NCBI GenBank assembly: GCA_965247015.1
Contig: CBDFGG010000004.1
Coordinates: 496,001-560,000, forward strand
Origin: JAIXWP01 sp965247015
Lineage (GTDB): Bacteria; Bacteroidota; Bacteroidia; Flavobacteriales_D; Sanyastnellaceae
DNA: 64,000 bases
Reading direction: 5' to 3'
The notes under the pieces are model-generated. The model had not been told where the DNA came from. It saw nothing but the letters and a program-made list of their open reading frames with translations, and made no database searches. Shown here in pieces: positions 34,196-44,039 of the stretch. The position numbers and the translations under genes are program-made. The number at the start of each line of letters is the position of its first letter. The first letter of the stretch is position 1.

Positions 34196-35461
34196 CTATT
34201 GAAATAAAAATTCAATGGACACTTTTCTATCGCTGGCATTCTCCGCTTGCGATTTTGAAGCACCGTAATACTTGACCACAAATCTATCCTCTTTCAATCC
34301 ACTTTTTGCTAAAAATGATTTCACCGCCCCTGCTCTTTTTCTTGATAGCTCTAGATTGCGCGTAGCATCTCCTGATTGGTCCGCCCATCCCGTGAGAAGT
34401 ACTTTCATTCGACCGTTACGCGCTAAAATATCGATGACTTCCGTGAGCATTAATTGCGAGGAAGCATTCAACTCTGAACTATTTTTTTCAAAAAAAATAC
34501 TGATACTAGAGGGCAAATTCTCTGGAAGCGATAAATCCCCCCCACTCCCCAAACCTTCCGCAGCACTTGCTAGTTCCGGAGAATTATTCAACCTCACAAG
34601 TTCTACAACCAATCCTCTGAGATCATCAATTTGTGCTTGTAGTTGATTATTCGTCGCTTTTTGCTGTTCTTGAAAAATAGCCAATTGATCATTTCTCATT
34701 TGATCCATTTGCGATTGCATTTTATCCAATCGCGCATTGTTTGATTCAATCATCTTGAGCAGCTCGCGCTCAAACTCAGAAAGTGCTTCATTAGAACTTT
34801 TCGTACCAAGTGAAGATTCGTCTTGAATACTTAATAAATCCTTTGTAGCCTCACTCCATTCGGAAGGTTTCATACCGAGCATCGCATCTGATTGGTAAGC
34901 AGTAGAAGCAAGCAAACTATCAATGTATCTCGCGTTCATTTCTACTTGATCTGAACCAGCATAAACCAATAAGTTATGATTAGAAAAATTTCCAATCTCA
35001 GCGTCCATCAGCAACTTCAACTGATTAATTTCTTTTTGAAAAAAAATGTAACGGCGCTTTACTAACTCAGCCTCAGACCAATCTCGATTAAACTCTGTGG
35101 ATTGAGAAAAACTGAGTTCGTGCATTTTATCGATCTGAATTTTTACATCATCACTAAAAGATTTGAATGCGTTCAATTCCTTAAATTGATAGTATTTAAT
35201 CCCAGACTTTACGATGCTGTTGAGATCCTTGAGAATTTCAGATGGCTTCTTTTTCCACACTAAAACATCTTCGTTTAGTGAAGCAGATTGATCGACATAA
35301 AATGAAAGCGAACCCGAAAGAACTGCGGCTAATTTTGCTCTATCATTTTCTGATGCTTGGGAGTAATAGTGAACGGTCGCAGCCTTACTTTCATCTTGCT
35401 GCGCGCGCGCGGCAAGCCCACTCCAAAGGAGGCTTATCATGATGAAAGTTAGGTGCTTCAT
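34196..35461 (-). CDS. OmpA-family protein with long helical N-terminal region
   Basis: Exported 421-aa protein. Signal peptide 1-20 (ending ARA-Q). Residues about 25-220 are mostly helical, and 225-290 form a likely coiled coil rich in Gln, Asn and Met. The C-terminal OmpA domain (about 315-421) has SISIFFEKNSSELNASS, GWADQSGDATRNLELSRKRA with the peptidoglycan-contacting Asp and Arg, and KYYGASKS. It probably anchors the envelope to peptidoglycan. The ATG at 35461 lies only eight bases after a TAnnTTTG box. FAH follows after five bases. Confidence 0.9.
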   Translation of the reverse strand: MKHLTFIMISLLWSGLAARAQQDESKAATVHYYSQASENDRAKLAAVLSGSLSFYVDQSASLNEDVLVWKKKPSEILKDLNSIVKSGIKYYQFKELNAFKSFSDDVKIQIDKMHELSFSQSTEFNRDWSEAELVKRRYIFFQKEINQLKLLMDAEIGNFSNHNLLVYAGSDQVEMNARYIDSLLASTAYQSDAMLGMKPSEWSEATKDLLSIQDESSLGTKSSNEALSEFERELLKMIESNNARLDKMQSQMDQMRNDQLAIFQEQQKATNNQLQAQIDDLRGLVVELVRLNNSPELASAAEGLGSGGDLSLPENLPSSISIFFEKNSSELNASSQLMLTEVIDILARNGRMKVLLTGWADQSGDATRNLELSRKRAGAVKSFLAKSGLKEDRFVVKYYGASKSQAENASDRKVSIEFLFQ

Positions 35462-35469
35462 GAACTAGT

Positions 35470-35477
35470 CAAAAATA
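35470..35477 (-). promoter_or_regulatory. Candidate -7 box of the OmpA-family gene (TATTTTTG)
   Basis: On the minus strand TATTTTTG ends eight bases before the ATG at 35461, implying a leader of only a few nucleotides. Confidence 0.45.
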
Positions 35478-35551
35478 ACTTAGTTCATTACAATAAACCT
35501 TGTCGCAAACCCTTCTTGGGAACGGATTTATGAACGGCTTACAAACAGGCT

Positions 35552-36202
35552 TTAGTGATTTGAATTGCGTTTTTCAAGCATGGGAACAAATGAAAATTTG
35601 CCATGAATTTCAGAAACAAATTCTCCTGTGGGTGACTCCTGAACGACCATCATTTCTTGCACCTCTCCTTCTCCAAATGGCATAATTAGTTTGCCATCAG
35701 ATTTCATTTGGATCAGCAATTCATCTGGTATTACTGGCACGGCACAAGTGATAATCACTCGATCGAAAGGCGCAAAAGAAGGAAGACCTTTATATCCGTC
35801 ACCGTAAACAAGATGCGGGCGGAAGCCCATTTTCTCTAGGACCTTTTTAGCATTATCATGCAACAACTTTTGGCGTTCGATGCTAAAGACCTTTGCTCCC
35901 AATTCGCAGAGCACTGCGGTTTGATAGCCGCTGCCGGTGCCGATTTCCAACACCTTCATCCCCTTTTCTACTTGTAAAAGCTGACTTTGAACCGCCACTG
36001 TGTAAGGCGCAGATATAGTTTGACCTGCTCCAATCTGGAAGGCCTTGTTTTCATATGCAAATTCCAGAAATGCACTGGAGAGAAAAAAATGTCGTGGAAC
36101 TCTATTCATAGCCTCCAACACATTTTTATCCGTTATCCCCTTTTCAGCCAATTCAGCAATCAGCTTCTTTCTCAATCCTTTGTGTCTATAGCTATCTTCC
36201 AT
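35552..36202 (-). CDS. pcm: Protein-L-isoaspartate O-methyltransferase
   Basis: SAM-dependent enzyme that starts repair of isoaspartyl residues in aged proteins. The 216-aa protein has VPRHFF (35-40), QTISAPYTVA (61-70), the SAM loop VLEIGTGSGYQTAVL (84-98), the acidic SIERQ motif at the end of strand two and VPMLEK near the C-terminus, all at the normal length. It stands alone; the OmpA-family gene lies 90 bases downstream on the same strand with its own promoter box. Confidence 0.96.
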   Translation of the reverse strand: MEDSYRHKGLRKKLIAELAEKGITDKNVLEAMNRVPRHFFLSSAFLEFAYENKAFQIGAGQTISAPYTVAVQSQLLQVEKGMKVLEIGTGSGYQTAVLCELGAKVFSIERQKLLHDNAKKVLEKMGFRPHLVYGDGYKGLPSFAPFDRVIITCAVPVIPDELLIQMKSDGKLIMPFGEGEVQEMMVVQESPTGEFVSEIHGKFSFVPMLEKRNSNH

Positions 36203-36212
36203 AATGTGTGTT

Positions 36213-36220
36213 CAAAACTA
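36213..36220 (-). promoter_or_regulatory. Candidate -7 box of pcm (TAGTTTTG)
   Basis: On the minus strand TAGTTTTG fits TAnnTTTG and ends ten bases before the pcm ATG at 36202. Confidence 0.45.
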
Positions 36221-36321
36221 ATCGAGACTTTCATTCGCCATGCTCTGTTGAAAAGTAAAAATTAACCATGCGATGTAAACAATCCTTCTTTGAACATTTG
36301 TAGTCAAGAAGTTTAGAGAGC

Positions 36322-37317
36322 ATGAAATTGAAAATAGGCGTACTTGGCGCAGGACATCTAGGAAAGATTCATATGAAGTGCATCCGTGAATTAAGCGAGC
36401 ACTTTGAATTAGTTGGCTTTTTCGATCCAGATATCAAAAAAGCAAAAGAAGCAGCAGCACAATTTGAGCTTATGCCATTTCACAGCGTTGATTCACTTAT
36501 CGATTCTGTGGATGTAGTTGACATCGTGACTCCAACACTTTATCATTATGATTGCGCATCGGCTGCTATCAAGCGATTCAAGCATATTTTTATTGAAAAG
36601 CCCGTCACTACGACACTTGACGAAGCTAAATCACTTATTAAACTTGCAAAAGAGGCAGGAATCAAAGCCCAAGTGGGACACGTTGAAAGATTCAACCCTG
36701 CTTTCATCGCTGCCAGACCTCATTTGAGCGCTCCAAAATTTATTGAGACACACCGCCTTGCACAATTCAACCCAAGAGGAACAGATGTTTCAGTGGTGTT
36801 GGATCTTATGATTCACGATATCGATATTGTTTTGGCCGTCACCAACGCAAACGTTAGAAAAGTATCTGCTTCAGGTGTGGCTGTTCTCAGCGATACTCCT
36901 GATATTGCAAATGCACGTCTCGAGCTAGACAACGGATGTGTTGCAAACCTCACGGCTTCACGTATCTCTTTGAAGGCAATGAGAAAATCTCGATTCTTCC
37001 AACGCGATGCATATATCTCTGTCGACTTCCTTCAAAAATCAGCGGAAATCGTTCGAATGAAGGAGGTGGAAGGCGAACCAGATCCCTTCTCTTTGACAAT
37101 TGATTTAGGAGAAAAGGGAAAAAAAGAAATCCTCTTCGAAAAACCTGTCATAGAGGAAAGCAATGCGATTCGCGACGAATTACAGTCTTTTGCTGAAAGT
37201 ATCATAAATGACAAACCAACTGAGGTTTCGCTCGAGCAAGGATCTAAGGCCTTAGAAGTGGCATTGCTCATCTTGGAAAAAATGAGACAATCGGTAATTC
37301 TACAATCAGAAGATTAA
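36322..37317 (+). CDS. Gfo/Idh/MocA-family oxidoreductase
   Basis: NAD(P)-dependent dehydrogenase of 331 aa. The Rossmann start KIGVLGAGHLGKIHMKCI (4-21) is followed by VDIVTPTLYHYDCASAAI, the EKP motif (FIEKPVTTT, near 93-101) that holds the catalytic Lys in this family, GHVERFNPAF and DLMIHDIDIVLAV. Substrates in the family are usually sugars or related polyols. Neighbouring genes make surface glycans, so a nucleotide-sugar or sugar substrate is plausible but not shown. Confidence 0.92.
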   Translation: MKLKIGVLGAGHLGKIHMKCIRELSEHFELVGFFDPDIKKAKEAAAQFELMPFHSVDSLIDSVDVVDIVTPTLYHYDCASAAIKRFKHIFIEKPVTTTLDEAKSLIKLAKEAGIKAQVGHVERFNPAFIAARPHLSAPKFIETHRLAQFNPRGTDVSVVLDLMIHDIDIVLAVTNANVRKVSASGVAVLSDTPDIANARLELDNGCVANLTASRISLKAMRKSRFFQRDAYISVDFLQKSAEIVRMKEVEGEPDPFSLTIDLGEKGKKEILFEKPVIEESNAIRDELQSFAESIINDKPTEVSLEQGSKALEVALLILEKMRQSVILQSED

Positions 37318-37414
37318 CTCTTTCGATACTAGACCCTTGCAGATTTTTTCAGGTAGCTATACAATATCCTAGTGATTTTCCGTTGTACGTCCCGTGATTT
37401 CAGGTTAAAAAGCC

Positions 37415-37422
37415 TAATTTCG
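37415..37422 (+). promoter_or_regulatory. Possible -7 box, TTCG variant, of the lipoprotein gene (TAATTTCG)
   Basis: TAATTTCG differs from TAnnTTTG only at the seventh base and lies 25 bases before the ATG at 37448. Similar TTCG variants occur before five genes of the window. Confidence 0.3.
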
Positions 37423-37447
37423 CGACCTTTTCCAACCAAGCTACTTT

Positions 37448-38311
37448 ATGAGAGAAATCTTTCAGGTACTCGCACTCATATTTCTATTCACTTCTTGCGA
37501 AGTCATCAACCCTGATGAACCTGATCCCTCTTTCATTTATATCGAAGAGTTTGAAATCATCAATCAACCTGGTCAAGGCACCAATAATCATAAGATTTCT
37601 GAAATCTGGGCATATGCCGACGACCAAATTGTAGGCGTATATGACTTGCCCGCAAAGATTCCAGTCCTGAATAAAGGCAATACCAATCTTTCTTTTTTTG
37701 GTGGAATAAAAAATAACGGACTCAGCTTGATGAGAATCAAGTATCCATTTTTTTATGGACATGAAGTTGATCTAAATCTTACTCCGAACAGTGTTGACAC
37801 TATTCGACCTACGTTTGGATATTTCGAAGATATCAGCATTGTACAAAAAGACTACGATGGAAATACGCCTTCGATGATTGCATTGAATAGCAATGAAGGT
37901 GAGCTTTCGATGATTGCAAATACAGACGATGTCTTTGAAGGCGAACGCTGCGGATACTATAGACTGCTTGCGGGCTCAACAAATCTGGCTTTCAAGGAAG
38001 ATCAAAATCTTGCACTCGAAAGCGGCAACACTATTTTCCTCGAATTCAATTATAGCTGCAATAACATTTTTAATATCGGATTGATTTCTCGTGAGAATAA
38101 TACGGATGTAAAAAATCTCGCTGTCATTATTAACCCGACCACTGAAGGTTTACAAAATCCTGTTTGGAATAAAATATACATTGATCTCGGCCTTATTGTA
38201 AAAGAGCGGGTAGATGCTCAATACTTCGAAATTTATTTTGAAGCCATACCCGATCAATCCGGAAAAGAAATTGAACTGTACCTCGACAATTTAAAACTGG
38301 TACAGTTCTAA
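37448..38311 (+). CDS. Uncharacterised lipoprotein upstream of the sugar-phosphate transferase
   Basis: A 287-aa lipoprotein with a short signal and lipobox FTSC (Cys17). The mature part is beta-rich; it includes DEPDPSFIYIEEFEI near the start and a C-terminal half that looks like a jelly-roll binding domain (LFLEFNYSC..., WNKIYIDLG, EIYFEAIPDQSGKEIELYLDNLKLVQF). Similar chains occur in Bacteroidota but I cannot name the family. It is 24 bases upstream of the glycosylphosphotransferase gene and likely co-transcribed with it. Confidence 0.78.
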   Translation: MREIFQVLALIFLFTSCEVINPDEPDPSFIYIEEFEIINQPGQGTNNHKISEIWAYADDQIVGVYDLPAKIPVLNKGNTNLSFFGGIKNNGLSLMRIKYPFFYGHEVDLNLTPNSVDTIRPTFGYFEDISIVQKDYDGNTPSMIALNSNEGELSMIANTDDVFEGERCGYYRLLAGSTNLAFKEDQNLALESGNTIFLEFNYSCNNIFNIGLISRENNTDVKNLAVIINPTTEGLQNPVWNKIYIDLGLIVKERVDAQYFEIYFEAIPDQSGKEIELYLDNLKLVQF

Positions 38312-38335
38312 TCTCCCCCCGCCCCGCCTGCCTCT

Positions 38336-39748
38336 ATGAATGCTACTCGCCAAATCTTAAAATACATCCTCTCCGATTTGATGTCGGCGGGATTGGCGTG
38401 GACACTCCTTTTCATCTATCGTAAGCGTGTATTAGAAACAGAATATTATGGCTACGATGTAGAAGTAAACTTCGACAACAATTACTACCTCGGCCTTGCC
38501 GTGGTTCCTGTATTTTGGGTTTTGCTTTATGCTCTTTCAGGGCACTATGCCCAGATCTTCAGACGCTACAGAATTCGTGAGCTCACGCAAGTATTTGTCG
38601 CTGCTTTTTTTGGTGCGCTCATCATCTTCTTCACTCTCCTTCTTGACGACGAACTAGGCCACTATAGCCGCTATTATAAAAGTTTATGGATGCTGTTTGC
38701 ATGCCATTTCACTGTCACCTTCATCGGTAGGTTAATTCTCACTTCCCGCACCGTTCACCTTATACAGCGCGGAAAAATTGGCTTCAACACCATCATGGTA
38801 GGCGGTAATTCTCAAGCACTTTCACTTTACAATGAAATTGCTGCAATGAAAAAATCTCCCGGATTCAAATTCGTGGGTTTTGTTCGTGTAAATGGTAATG
38901 ACAACTTGCTCTCACAACACATTCCATTTTTAGGAAAATATCCAGATCTACCAAGACTGATTAAGGAAATGCAGATCGAGGAAGTCATCATCGCCGTTGA
39001 AAGTTCTGATCACAAAGACCTCGAACATATCATTTCTTTATTAGAGGATCTCGACGTAAATATTAATGTCATTCCAGATATGTATGACATTGTGAGTGGA
39101 TCTGTTCAAACCAGCAGCATTTATGGTGTTCCACTGATTCGAATCAACAAAGAAATCATGCCGGCATGGCAATTCAGCGTCAAGCGCATGATTGATATTC
39201 TCGCATCGACTTTCGCTTTAATTGTACTTTTCCCAGCATTCATCGTCCTTGCGGTTATAATTAAAACGACATCGAAAGGGCCCATTATTTTTTCCCAAGA
39301 AAGAATAGGAAAACATGGCAAACCATTCCGAATCTTCAAGTTTAGAACCATGGTTCGAAATGCGGAAGAACATGGGCCGCAACTTAGTTCTACTACCGAT
39401 AATCGTGTAACTCCTATCGGGCGGGCAATGCGTAAAACACGCATCGATGAGCTACCTCAGTTTTGGAATGTACTTATTGGTGATATGTCGCTCGTGGGTC
39501 CAAGACCCGAACGTCAATATTACATTGACAAAATCATGGAAAAGGCTCCTCATTATCGCCACTTGCATCGCGTAAGACCAGGTATCACATCCTGGGGGCA
39601 GGTAAAGTATGGATATGCCGAAAACGTGGATCAAATGGTGCAGCGCTTGAAATTTGACATCCTCTATATCGAAAACATGTCATTGTCCATGGACTTTAAG
39701 ATTTTAGCTTACACTATTATCATTGTGATAAGAGGTGCTGGAAAATAA
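38336..39748 (+). CDS. Undecaprenyl-phosphate sugar-phosphate transferase (WcaJ-type)
   Basis: Inner-membrane enzyme that starts a polysaccharide repeat unit by moving a sugar phosphate to undecaprenyl phosphate. The 470-aa protein has four N-terminal hydrophobic segments (about 10-30, 50-75, 90-108, 118-140). A Rossmann-like CoA-binding-type middle domain (about 150-270) follows, then a fifth membrane segment (284-312). The bacterial sugar transferase domain contains SQERIGKHGKPFRIFKFRTM, TRIDELPQFWNVLIGDMSLVGPRPE and RPGITSWGQ. This is the full-length polyisoprenyl-phosphate hexose-1-phosphate transferase layout. No further repeat-unit genes follow directly; glycosyltransferases and an O-antigen ligase appear 10-17 kb away. 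Confidence 0.94.
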   Translation: MNATRQILKYILSDLMSAGLAWTLLFIYRKRVLETEYYGYDVEVNFDNNYYLGLAVVPVFWVLLYALSGHYAQIFRRYRIRELTQVFVAAFFGALIIFFTLLLDDELGHYSRYYKSLWMLFACHFTVTFIGRLILTSRTVHLIQRGKIGFNTIMVGGNSQALSLYNEIAAMKKSPGFKFVGFVRVNGNDNLLSQHIPFLGKYPDLPRLIKEMQIEEVIIAVESSDHKDLEHIISLLEDLDVNINVIPDMYDIVSGSVQTSSIYGVPLIRINKEIMPAWQFSVKRMIDILASTFALIVLFPAFIVLAVIIKTTSKGPIIFSQERIGKHGKPFRIFKFRTMVRNAEEHGPQLSSTTDNRVTPIGRAMRKTRIDELPQFWNVLIGDMSLVGPRPERQYYIDKIMEKAPHYRHLHRVRPGITSWGQVKYGYAENVDQMVQRLKFDILYIENMSLSMDFKILAYTIIIVIRGAGK

Positions 39749-39810
39749 ATCTGTTTCGAACAACTTTTCGTAGGTTTAGATTGTCTTTCAACACGATAAC
39801 CAATAACCAA

Positions 39811-42393
39811 ATGAAAAGATCTACTTTCCTCTCTCTCCTTTGTCTTGCTTTCATAGGCTATGTTTTCTTGACATCTTCGTCTAATGGCCGCGCCACAGCA
39901 GCAAATTCAGGGAATACTGGAGCACCATCAGAATCGCAAACATGCGGAAACTGCCACGCCGGCGGTGCTTATGGACCAGTGACCATCAGCATTCAAGTAT
40001 TCACTCTTGGAACTACTAACCCGGTGACATCTTATGTCCCAGGGCAACAATATGACTTACGTGTAACAGTCAATAAAAATGCAGGCACACCTGCAGGATA
40101 CGGATTCCAACTTACCTGCCTCACGCTTGCAAATAATACGCCTTTGGCAGGCTACTCCAACCTTGCATCAAACGTGAAGCAGAAATTAGTGACTACGGGA
40201 ACATATGCTGGTAGAACATACACAGAACACAATGGTGTTGGATCAAATAATATCTTCAATATGCGTTGGACCGCTCCAGCAGCCGGAACTGGAAGTGTTC
40301 GCTTCTATTCCGCAGGAAATGCAGTAAATGGAACTGGGTCGACAGGAGGAGATAATGGAGGTTTTAGTAATTTGACATTGACCGAGGCCGCTATACTCGC
40401 AGCAAATGGAACAAGTACTAATCCAAGTTGCAATAATGGAAGCGATGGAACCATCAGTATTTCTGTGACAGGTGGAACAACTCCATACTCCTTCCTCTGG
40501 AATGATGGCAGTACAGCGGAAGACCGCACCAACTTAGCTGCCGGAACTTATAGCGTAACTATAACCGATGGAATTGGCAGTACCACTAGTCTTAATTACA
40601 CTCTTACCAATCCTACACCTGTTGTTCTTAATGTAAGTAGCATTAACTCTACATTTTTCAATGCCGACAATGGTGAATTTACTGCGGTGGTTTCTGGTGG
40701 ATCTGGTTTTTATCAATTCGGAATCAATGGTGCATTTGTAAATGTGGGGGCCGGATCGTACACATTCGAAAATCTGGGTCCTGGCAATTATCAAGTAGAT
40801 GTTATTGACTCGGAAGGATGTACACAAACATCTACTGTCACCATCACTGAGCCGGATGATATTACGATCACACAATCGATAGCAGATATCTTTTGCGCGG
40901 GTGAACAGAATGGCAGCATCTTCGTGAACACATTTGGAGGAACTCCTCCGTATACCTTCATGTGGAATGATGGAGTCCAGGCCGATAATAGAATTAATCT
41001 TTCGGGGGGAACATATTCACTTACTATCACGGACAGCCAAGAATACTCTCGCTCATTTGAGTTCACTGTCAATGAACCGTTACCACTCGATGTGACTATA
41101 AATACTTCACCTATCTTATGTTTTGGAGGAGAATCGGTGGTTACGTCGGAAATTTCAGGAGGAACACCACCTTATAATAGCGGCATTCCTACTTCACTTA
41201 TCGCAGGTGAACACACCATCTTTGTGTCGGACTTTAATGGATGTGAAACAGAATTTTCATTATTCATTTCTCAGCCTGAACAATTCGTGGTTACTTCAAG
41301 TGCAGACCCTATTTCTTGTACAGGCGGAAATGGAACCGTTGTATTTCAAGCATCAGGTGGAACAATGCCATATATCTCAGATATTTCGCCTGTTTCCGTA
41401 AGTACACCAGGTCAAGTGACGTACACTTTCCTTGATGCAAATAACTGTGAGGCTACTACTATTGCCAACATCGAGGCATTGGACGGATTCACATTTGAAT
41501 CAACTGTAACAAGCACTGAATGCGCAGGAGCCTGCAATGGAACTATCGAAGGATTCTCATTAGATGCAACCACTCCTTTAACCATTACGTGGGATAACGG
41601 AACAACAGGCCCAAGTCTCAACGACTTGTGTGCTGGTATATACACAGCTACTATTTCTGACGAGAATGGATGCACTATCACTCACGTTGCAACTATTGAC
41701 GAACCAGAAGCCATCGATATCATATTTGCTCTGAATCCAATTCTATGTAATGGTGGCGAAACTGAAGTGAGTGTTGATGCCAATGGTGGTTCTGGTAACA
41801 TTACACTTCTAATGAATGAAATGCCTTTCAATGGCGGAATGTTGGCTGCGGGATCGTATGAAATAATTGCAATCGATGAAGCCCTTTGTCAAACATCAGA
41901 ACAGTTTACCATCACTGAACCCACTGCACTTTCGTATGGTGTGGTGCAATTGATTGAAACGGGTGCACAAGCTGGAACAGTTGAAGTGACCGGTATTGGA
42001 GGTACAGCACCATACAACTATCAATGGACTACTGGTGCGAATACCAATTTGGTCGTTCTTCCATTTAATGAAGAACATACTGTTACGATCACAGATAATA
42101 ATGGCTGCACCATTCAAACTGAGATCTTCAATATTATCGTTGGAATTGAAGAATTGTTTAATAGCGCATTGCGCATTTATCCTAATCCAATGACGACCGA
42201 ACTTTCATTCGGTTTTGAAAATAAAAATCAACAATACACTTGGACTATTAAGTCATCACAAGGACAAACAATTTTCTCAAATCAATCGAATCAGTTTGAA
42301 AAAATTGATGTGAGTCAATTATCAGTGGGTGTATACTACTTAGTGATCGAACTTGGTGATCAAAAGATCACGAAGCGTATTGTTAAGCAGTAA
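39811..42393 (+). CDS. T9SS cargo with choice-of-anchor V region, CxxCH motif and SprB-type repeats
   Basis: Secreted 860-aa protein, started at the ATG at 39811; an in-frame TTG ten codons upstream would add residues before the signal peptide (1-31). The N-terminal domain begins with SGNTGAP and a CGNCH motif (Cys45, Cys48, His49), the pattern of choice-of-anchor V proteins and a possible c-haem or metal site. About seven SprB-like repeats of 70-90 residues follow, each with a C-NG-DG core and GGT.PY.F.W.DG ... L.AG.Y.V.ITD pattern. The type A sorting domain ends the protein (IYPNPMTTELSF ... GVYYLVI ... KRIVKQ). Surface adhesion or gliding is the usual role of SprB repeats. The stop overlaps convergent hutH by 11 bases. 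Confidence 0.9.
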   Translation: MKRSTFLSLLCLAFIGYVFLTSSSNGRATAANSGNTGAPSESQTCGNCHAGGAYGPVTISIQVFTLGTTNPVTSYVPGQQYDLRVTVNKNAGTPAGYGFQLTCLTLANNTPLAGYSNLASNVKQKLVTTGTYAGRTYTEHNGVGSNNIFNMRWTAPAAGTGSVRFYSAGNAVNGTGSTGGDNGGFSNLTLTEAAILAANGTSTNPSCNNGSDGTISISVTGGTTPYSFLWNDGSTAEDRTNLAAGTYSVTITDGIGSTTSLNYTLTNPTPVVLNVSSINSTFFNADNGEFTAVVSGGSGFYQFGINGAFVNVGAGSYTFENLGPGNYQVDVIDSEGCTQTSTVTITEPDDITITQSIADIFCAGEQNGSIFVNTFGGTPPYTFMWNDGVQADNRINLSGGTYSLTITDSQEYSRSFEFTVNEPLPLDVTINTSPILCFGGESVVTSEISGGTPPYNSGIPTSLIAGEHTIFVSDFNGCETEFSLFISQPEQFVVTSSADPISCTGGNGTVVFQASGGTMPYISDISPVSVSTPGQVTYTFLDANNCEATTIANIEALDGFTFESTVTSTECAGACNGTIEGFSLDATTPLTITWDNGTTGPSLNDLCAGIYTATISDENGCTITHVATIDEPEAIDIIFALNPILCNGGETEVSVDANGGSGNITLLMNEMPFNGGMLAAGSYEIIAIDEALCQTSEQFTITEPTALSYGVVQLIETGAQAGTVEVTGIGGTAPYNYQWTTGANTNLVVLPFNEEHTVTITDNNGCTIQTEIFNIIVGIEELFNSALRIYPNPMTTELSFGFENKNQQYTWTIKSSQGQTIFSNQSNQFEKIDVSQLSVGVYYLVIELGDQKITKRIVKQ

Positions 42394-43873
42394 GCCAATC
42401 TAAAAGTGAACGTTCAATCTTTCTCAGATCTTCGCTCATGTAGCGATCCTCTGAGGTAGGTTGAACGTTTTCTCTTAAACGCTTGTGAAGCATTTCCACT
42501 TTTGTAGAACTTTTTTGAGGTCTTCTAAACTCGAGTCCTTGGCCAGCAGCCATAAGTTCGATGGATAAAATTCTTCTCACATTTTGTACAACTCGCAAGC
42601 ATTTTGTGGCAGCGTTTGCTCCCATAGAAACATGGTCCTCTTGACCATTGCTGCTATCGATGGTATCCACACTCGCAGGAGTACACAATTGTTTGTTTTG
42701 AGAAACAATGCTCGCGGCAGTGTATTGCGGAATCATAAAGCCGCTATTTAATCCAGGATTCGAAACAAGGAAAGCGGGCAATCCTCTTTGTCCACCAATG
42801 AGCTTGTAAGTGCGGCGTTCGGAGATACTTCCAATCTCTGCCATTGCTATCGCTAATTGATCCAGCACAAGAGCCAAAGGCTGGCCGTGAAAATTTCCAC
42901 CGCTGATGATTTTTTGCTCATCAGGGAAAATGATTGGATTATCCGTAACAGAATTGATCTCCATTTCCACTACTTCCTTTGCATGATGGAAACTATCCCA
43001 ACTTGCACCGTGAACTTGCGGAATACAGCGGAAGCTGTATGGATCTTGAACATGTTCTTTTGGTTGATTGATGAGTTCGCTATCCGAAAGAATAGCTCTC
43101 ATGCGACGCGCTACTTCTCTTTGTCCCGTGTGGTTTCTAACCATGTGGATTAAGTCATCGAATGGTTCGGGGCGACCGTCATAGGCTTCAAGCGACATGG
43201 CTGCTATCACCTCGCATCCACGAAGCATGACATCAGATTGTAGTAAGCAATGCACTGCAAACGCGCTCATGAATTGAGTGCCGTTGATCAGTGCTAATCC
43301 TTCCTTACTCTTTAAGCGAATGGGGGCCCAACCTAATTCTGAAAGAACTTCTGCTGCGGGCCTTTTTTTACCATGATAAAAAACCTCACCTTCACCAAAC
43401 AGTGGAAGACACAGGTGCGAGAGCGGTGCTAAATCGCCGCTAGCTCCTAGTGATCCCTGAGAATAAACGATTGGATAAATTCCATGATTGTAAAAATCGA
43501 CTAAGCGCTCCACCGTCGAAAGTTGAACACCACTGTGACCATAACTGAGACCTTTCACCTTTAACAAAAGCATCAATCTCACAATCTCGTTATCCACCTC
43601 CTCACCCATTCCGCAAGCGTGCGATAATAGAAGATTTTGCTGCAGTTTTTCCAAATCATTGTCATCAATCACCGTATTGCAAAGCGATCCAAAACCAGTG
43701 TTGATACCATAAACGGGGCTTTCAGATTGTGCTTGGTGCTGATCGAGATAAGTACGGCATGCCGTGATTTTGTGTTTCGCTTCCGTTGAAAGCTCAAGCT
43801 TGCCATTAGAAGCTAAAAATTGAGCAATCACCTCTAGGGTCAGCTCATGATGAGGATTGATTTCTAAAGTCAT
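42383..43873 (-). CDS. hutH: Histidine ammonia-lyase
   Basis: Removes ammonia from histidine to give urocanate, the first step of histidine degradation. The MIO-forming Ala144-Ser145-Gly146 lies in GSLGASGDLAPLSH. YGINTGFGSL (55-64), QDPYSFRCIPQVHG and QEDHVSMGANAA are conserved. The 496-aa length is normal. No hutU, hutI or hutG gene is adjacent, so the rest of the pathway must be elsewhere. The 3' end overlaps the convergent SprB-repeat gene. Confidence 0.95.
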   Translation of the reverse strand: MTLEINPHHELTLEVIAQFLASNGKLELSTEAKHKITACRTYLDQHQAQSESPVYGINTGFGSLCNTVIDDNDLEKLQQNLLLSHACGMGEEVDNEIVRLMLLLKVKGLSYGHSGVQLSTVERLVDFYNHGIYPIVYSQGSLGASGDLAPLSHLCLPLFGEGEVFYHGKKRPAAEVLSELGWAPIRLKSKEGLALINGTQFMSAFAVHCLLQSDVMLRGCEVIAAMSLEAYDGRPEPFDDLIHMVRNHTGQREVARRMRAILSDSELINQPKEHVQDPYSFRCIPQVHGASWDSFHHAKEVVEMEINSVTDNPIIFPDEQKIISGGNFHGQPLALVLDQLAIAMAEIGSISERRTYKLIGGQRGLPAFLVSNPGLNSGFMIPQYTAASIVSQNKQLCTPASVDTIDSSNGQEDHVSMGANAATKCLRVVQNVRRILSIELMAAGQGLEFRRPQKSSTKVEMLHKRLRENVQPTSEDRYMSEDLRKIERSLLDWLTA

Positions 43874-44006
43874 AAGGCCAATGAAATGGTCAAAAAAGGT
43901 CTTGTTTGGTTGTCACAAAGATGGAGAAAACATCCCGAAGTAAAACCGCTCGCCCCTACTTTCAACCATTCATATCTTCTTTGCCCTGAAAACGAGGAAG
44001 AAAAAG

Positions 44007-44014
44007 TATATTCG
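44007..44014 (+). promoter_or_regulatory. Possible -7 box, TTCG variant, of the M16 operon (TATATTCG)
   Basis: TATATTCG has one mismatch to TAnnTTTG and lies 25 bases before the ATG at 44040. Confidence 0.35.
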
Positions 44015-44039
44015 CTCGCAAATTTTTATAAGAAAAGTC

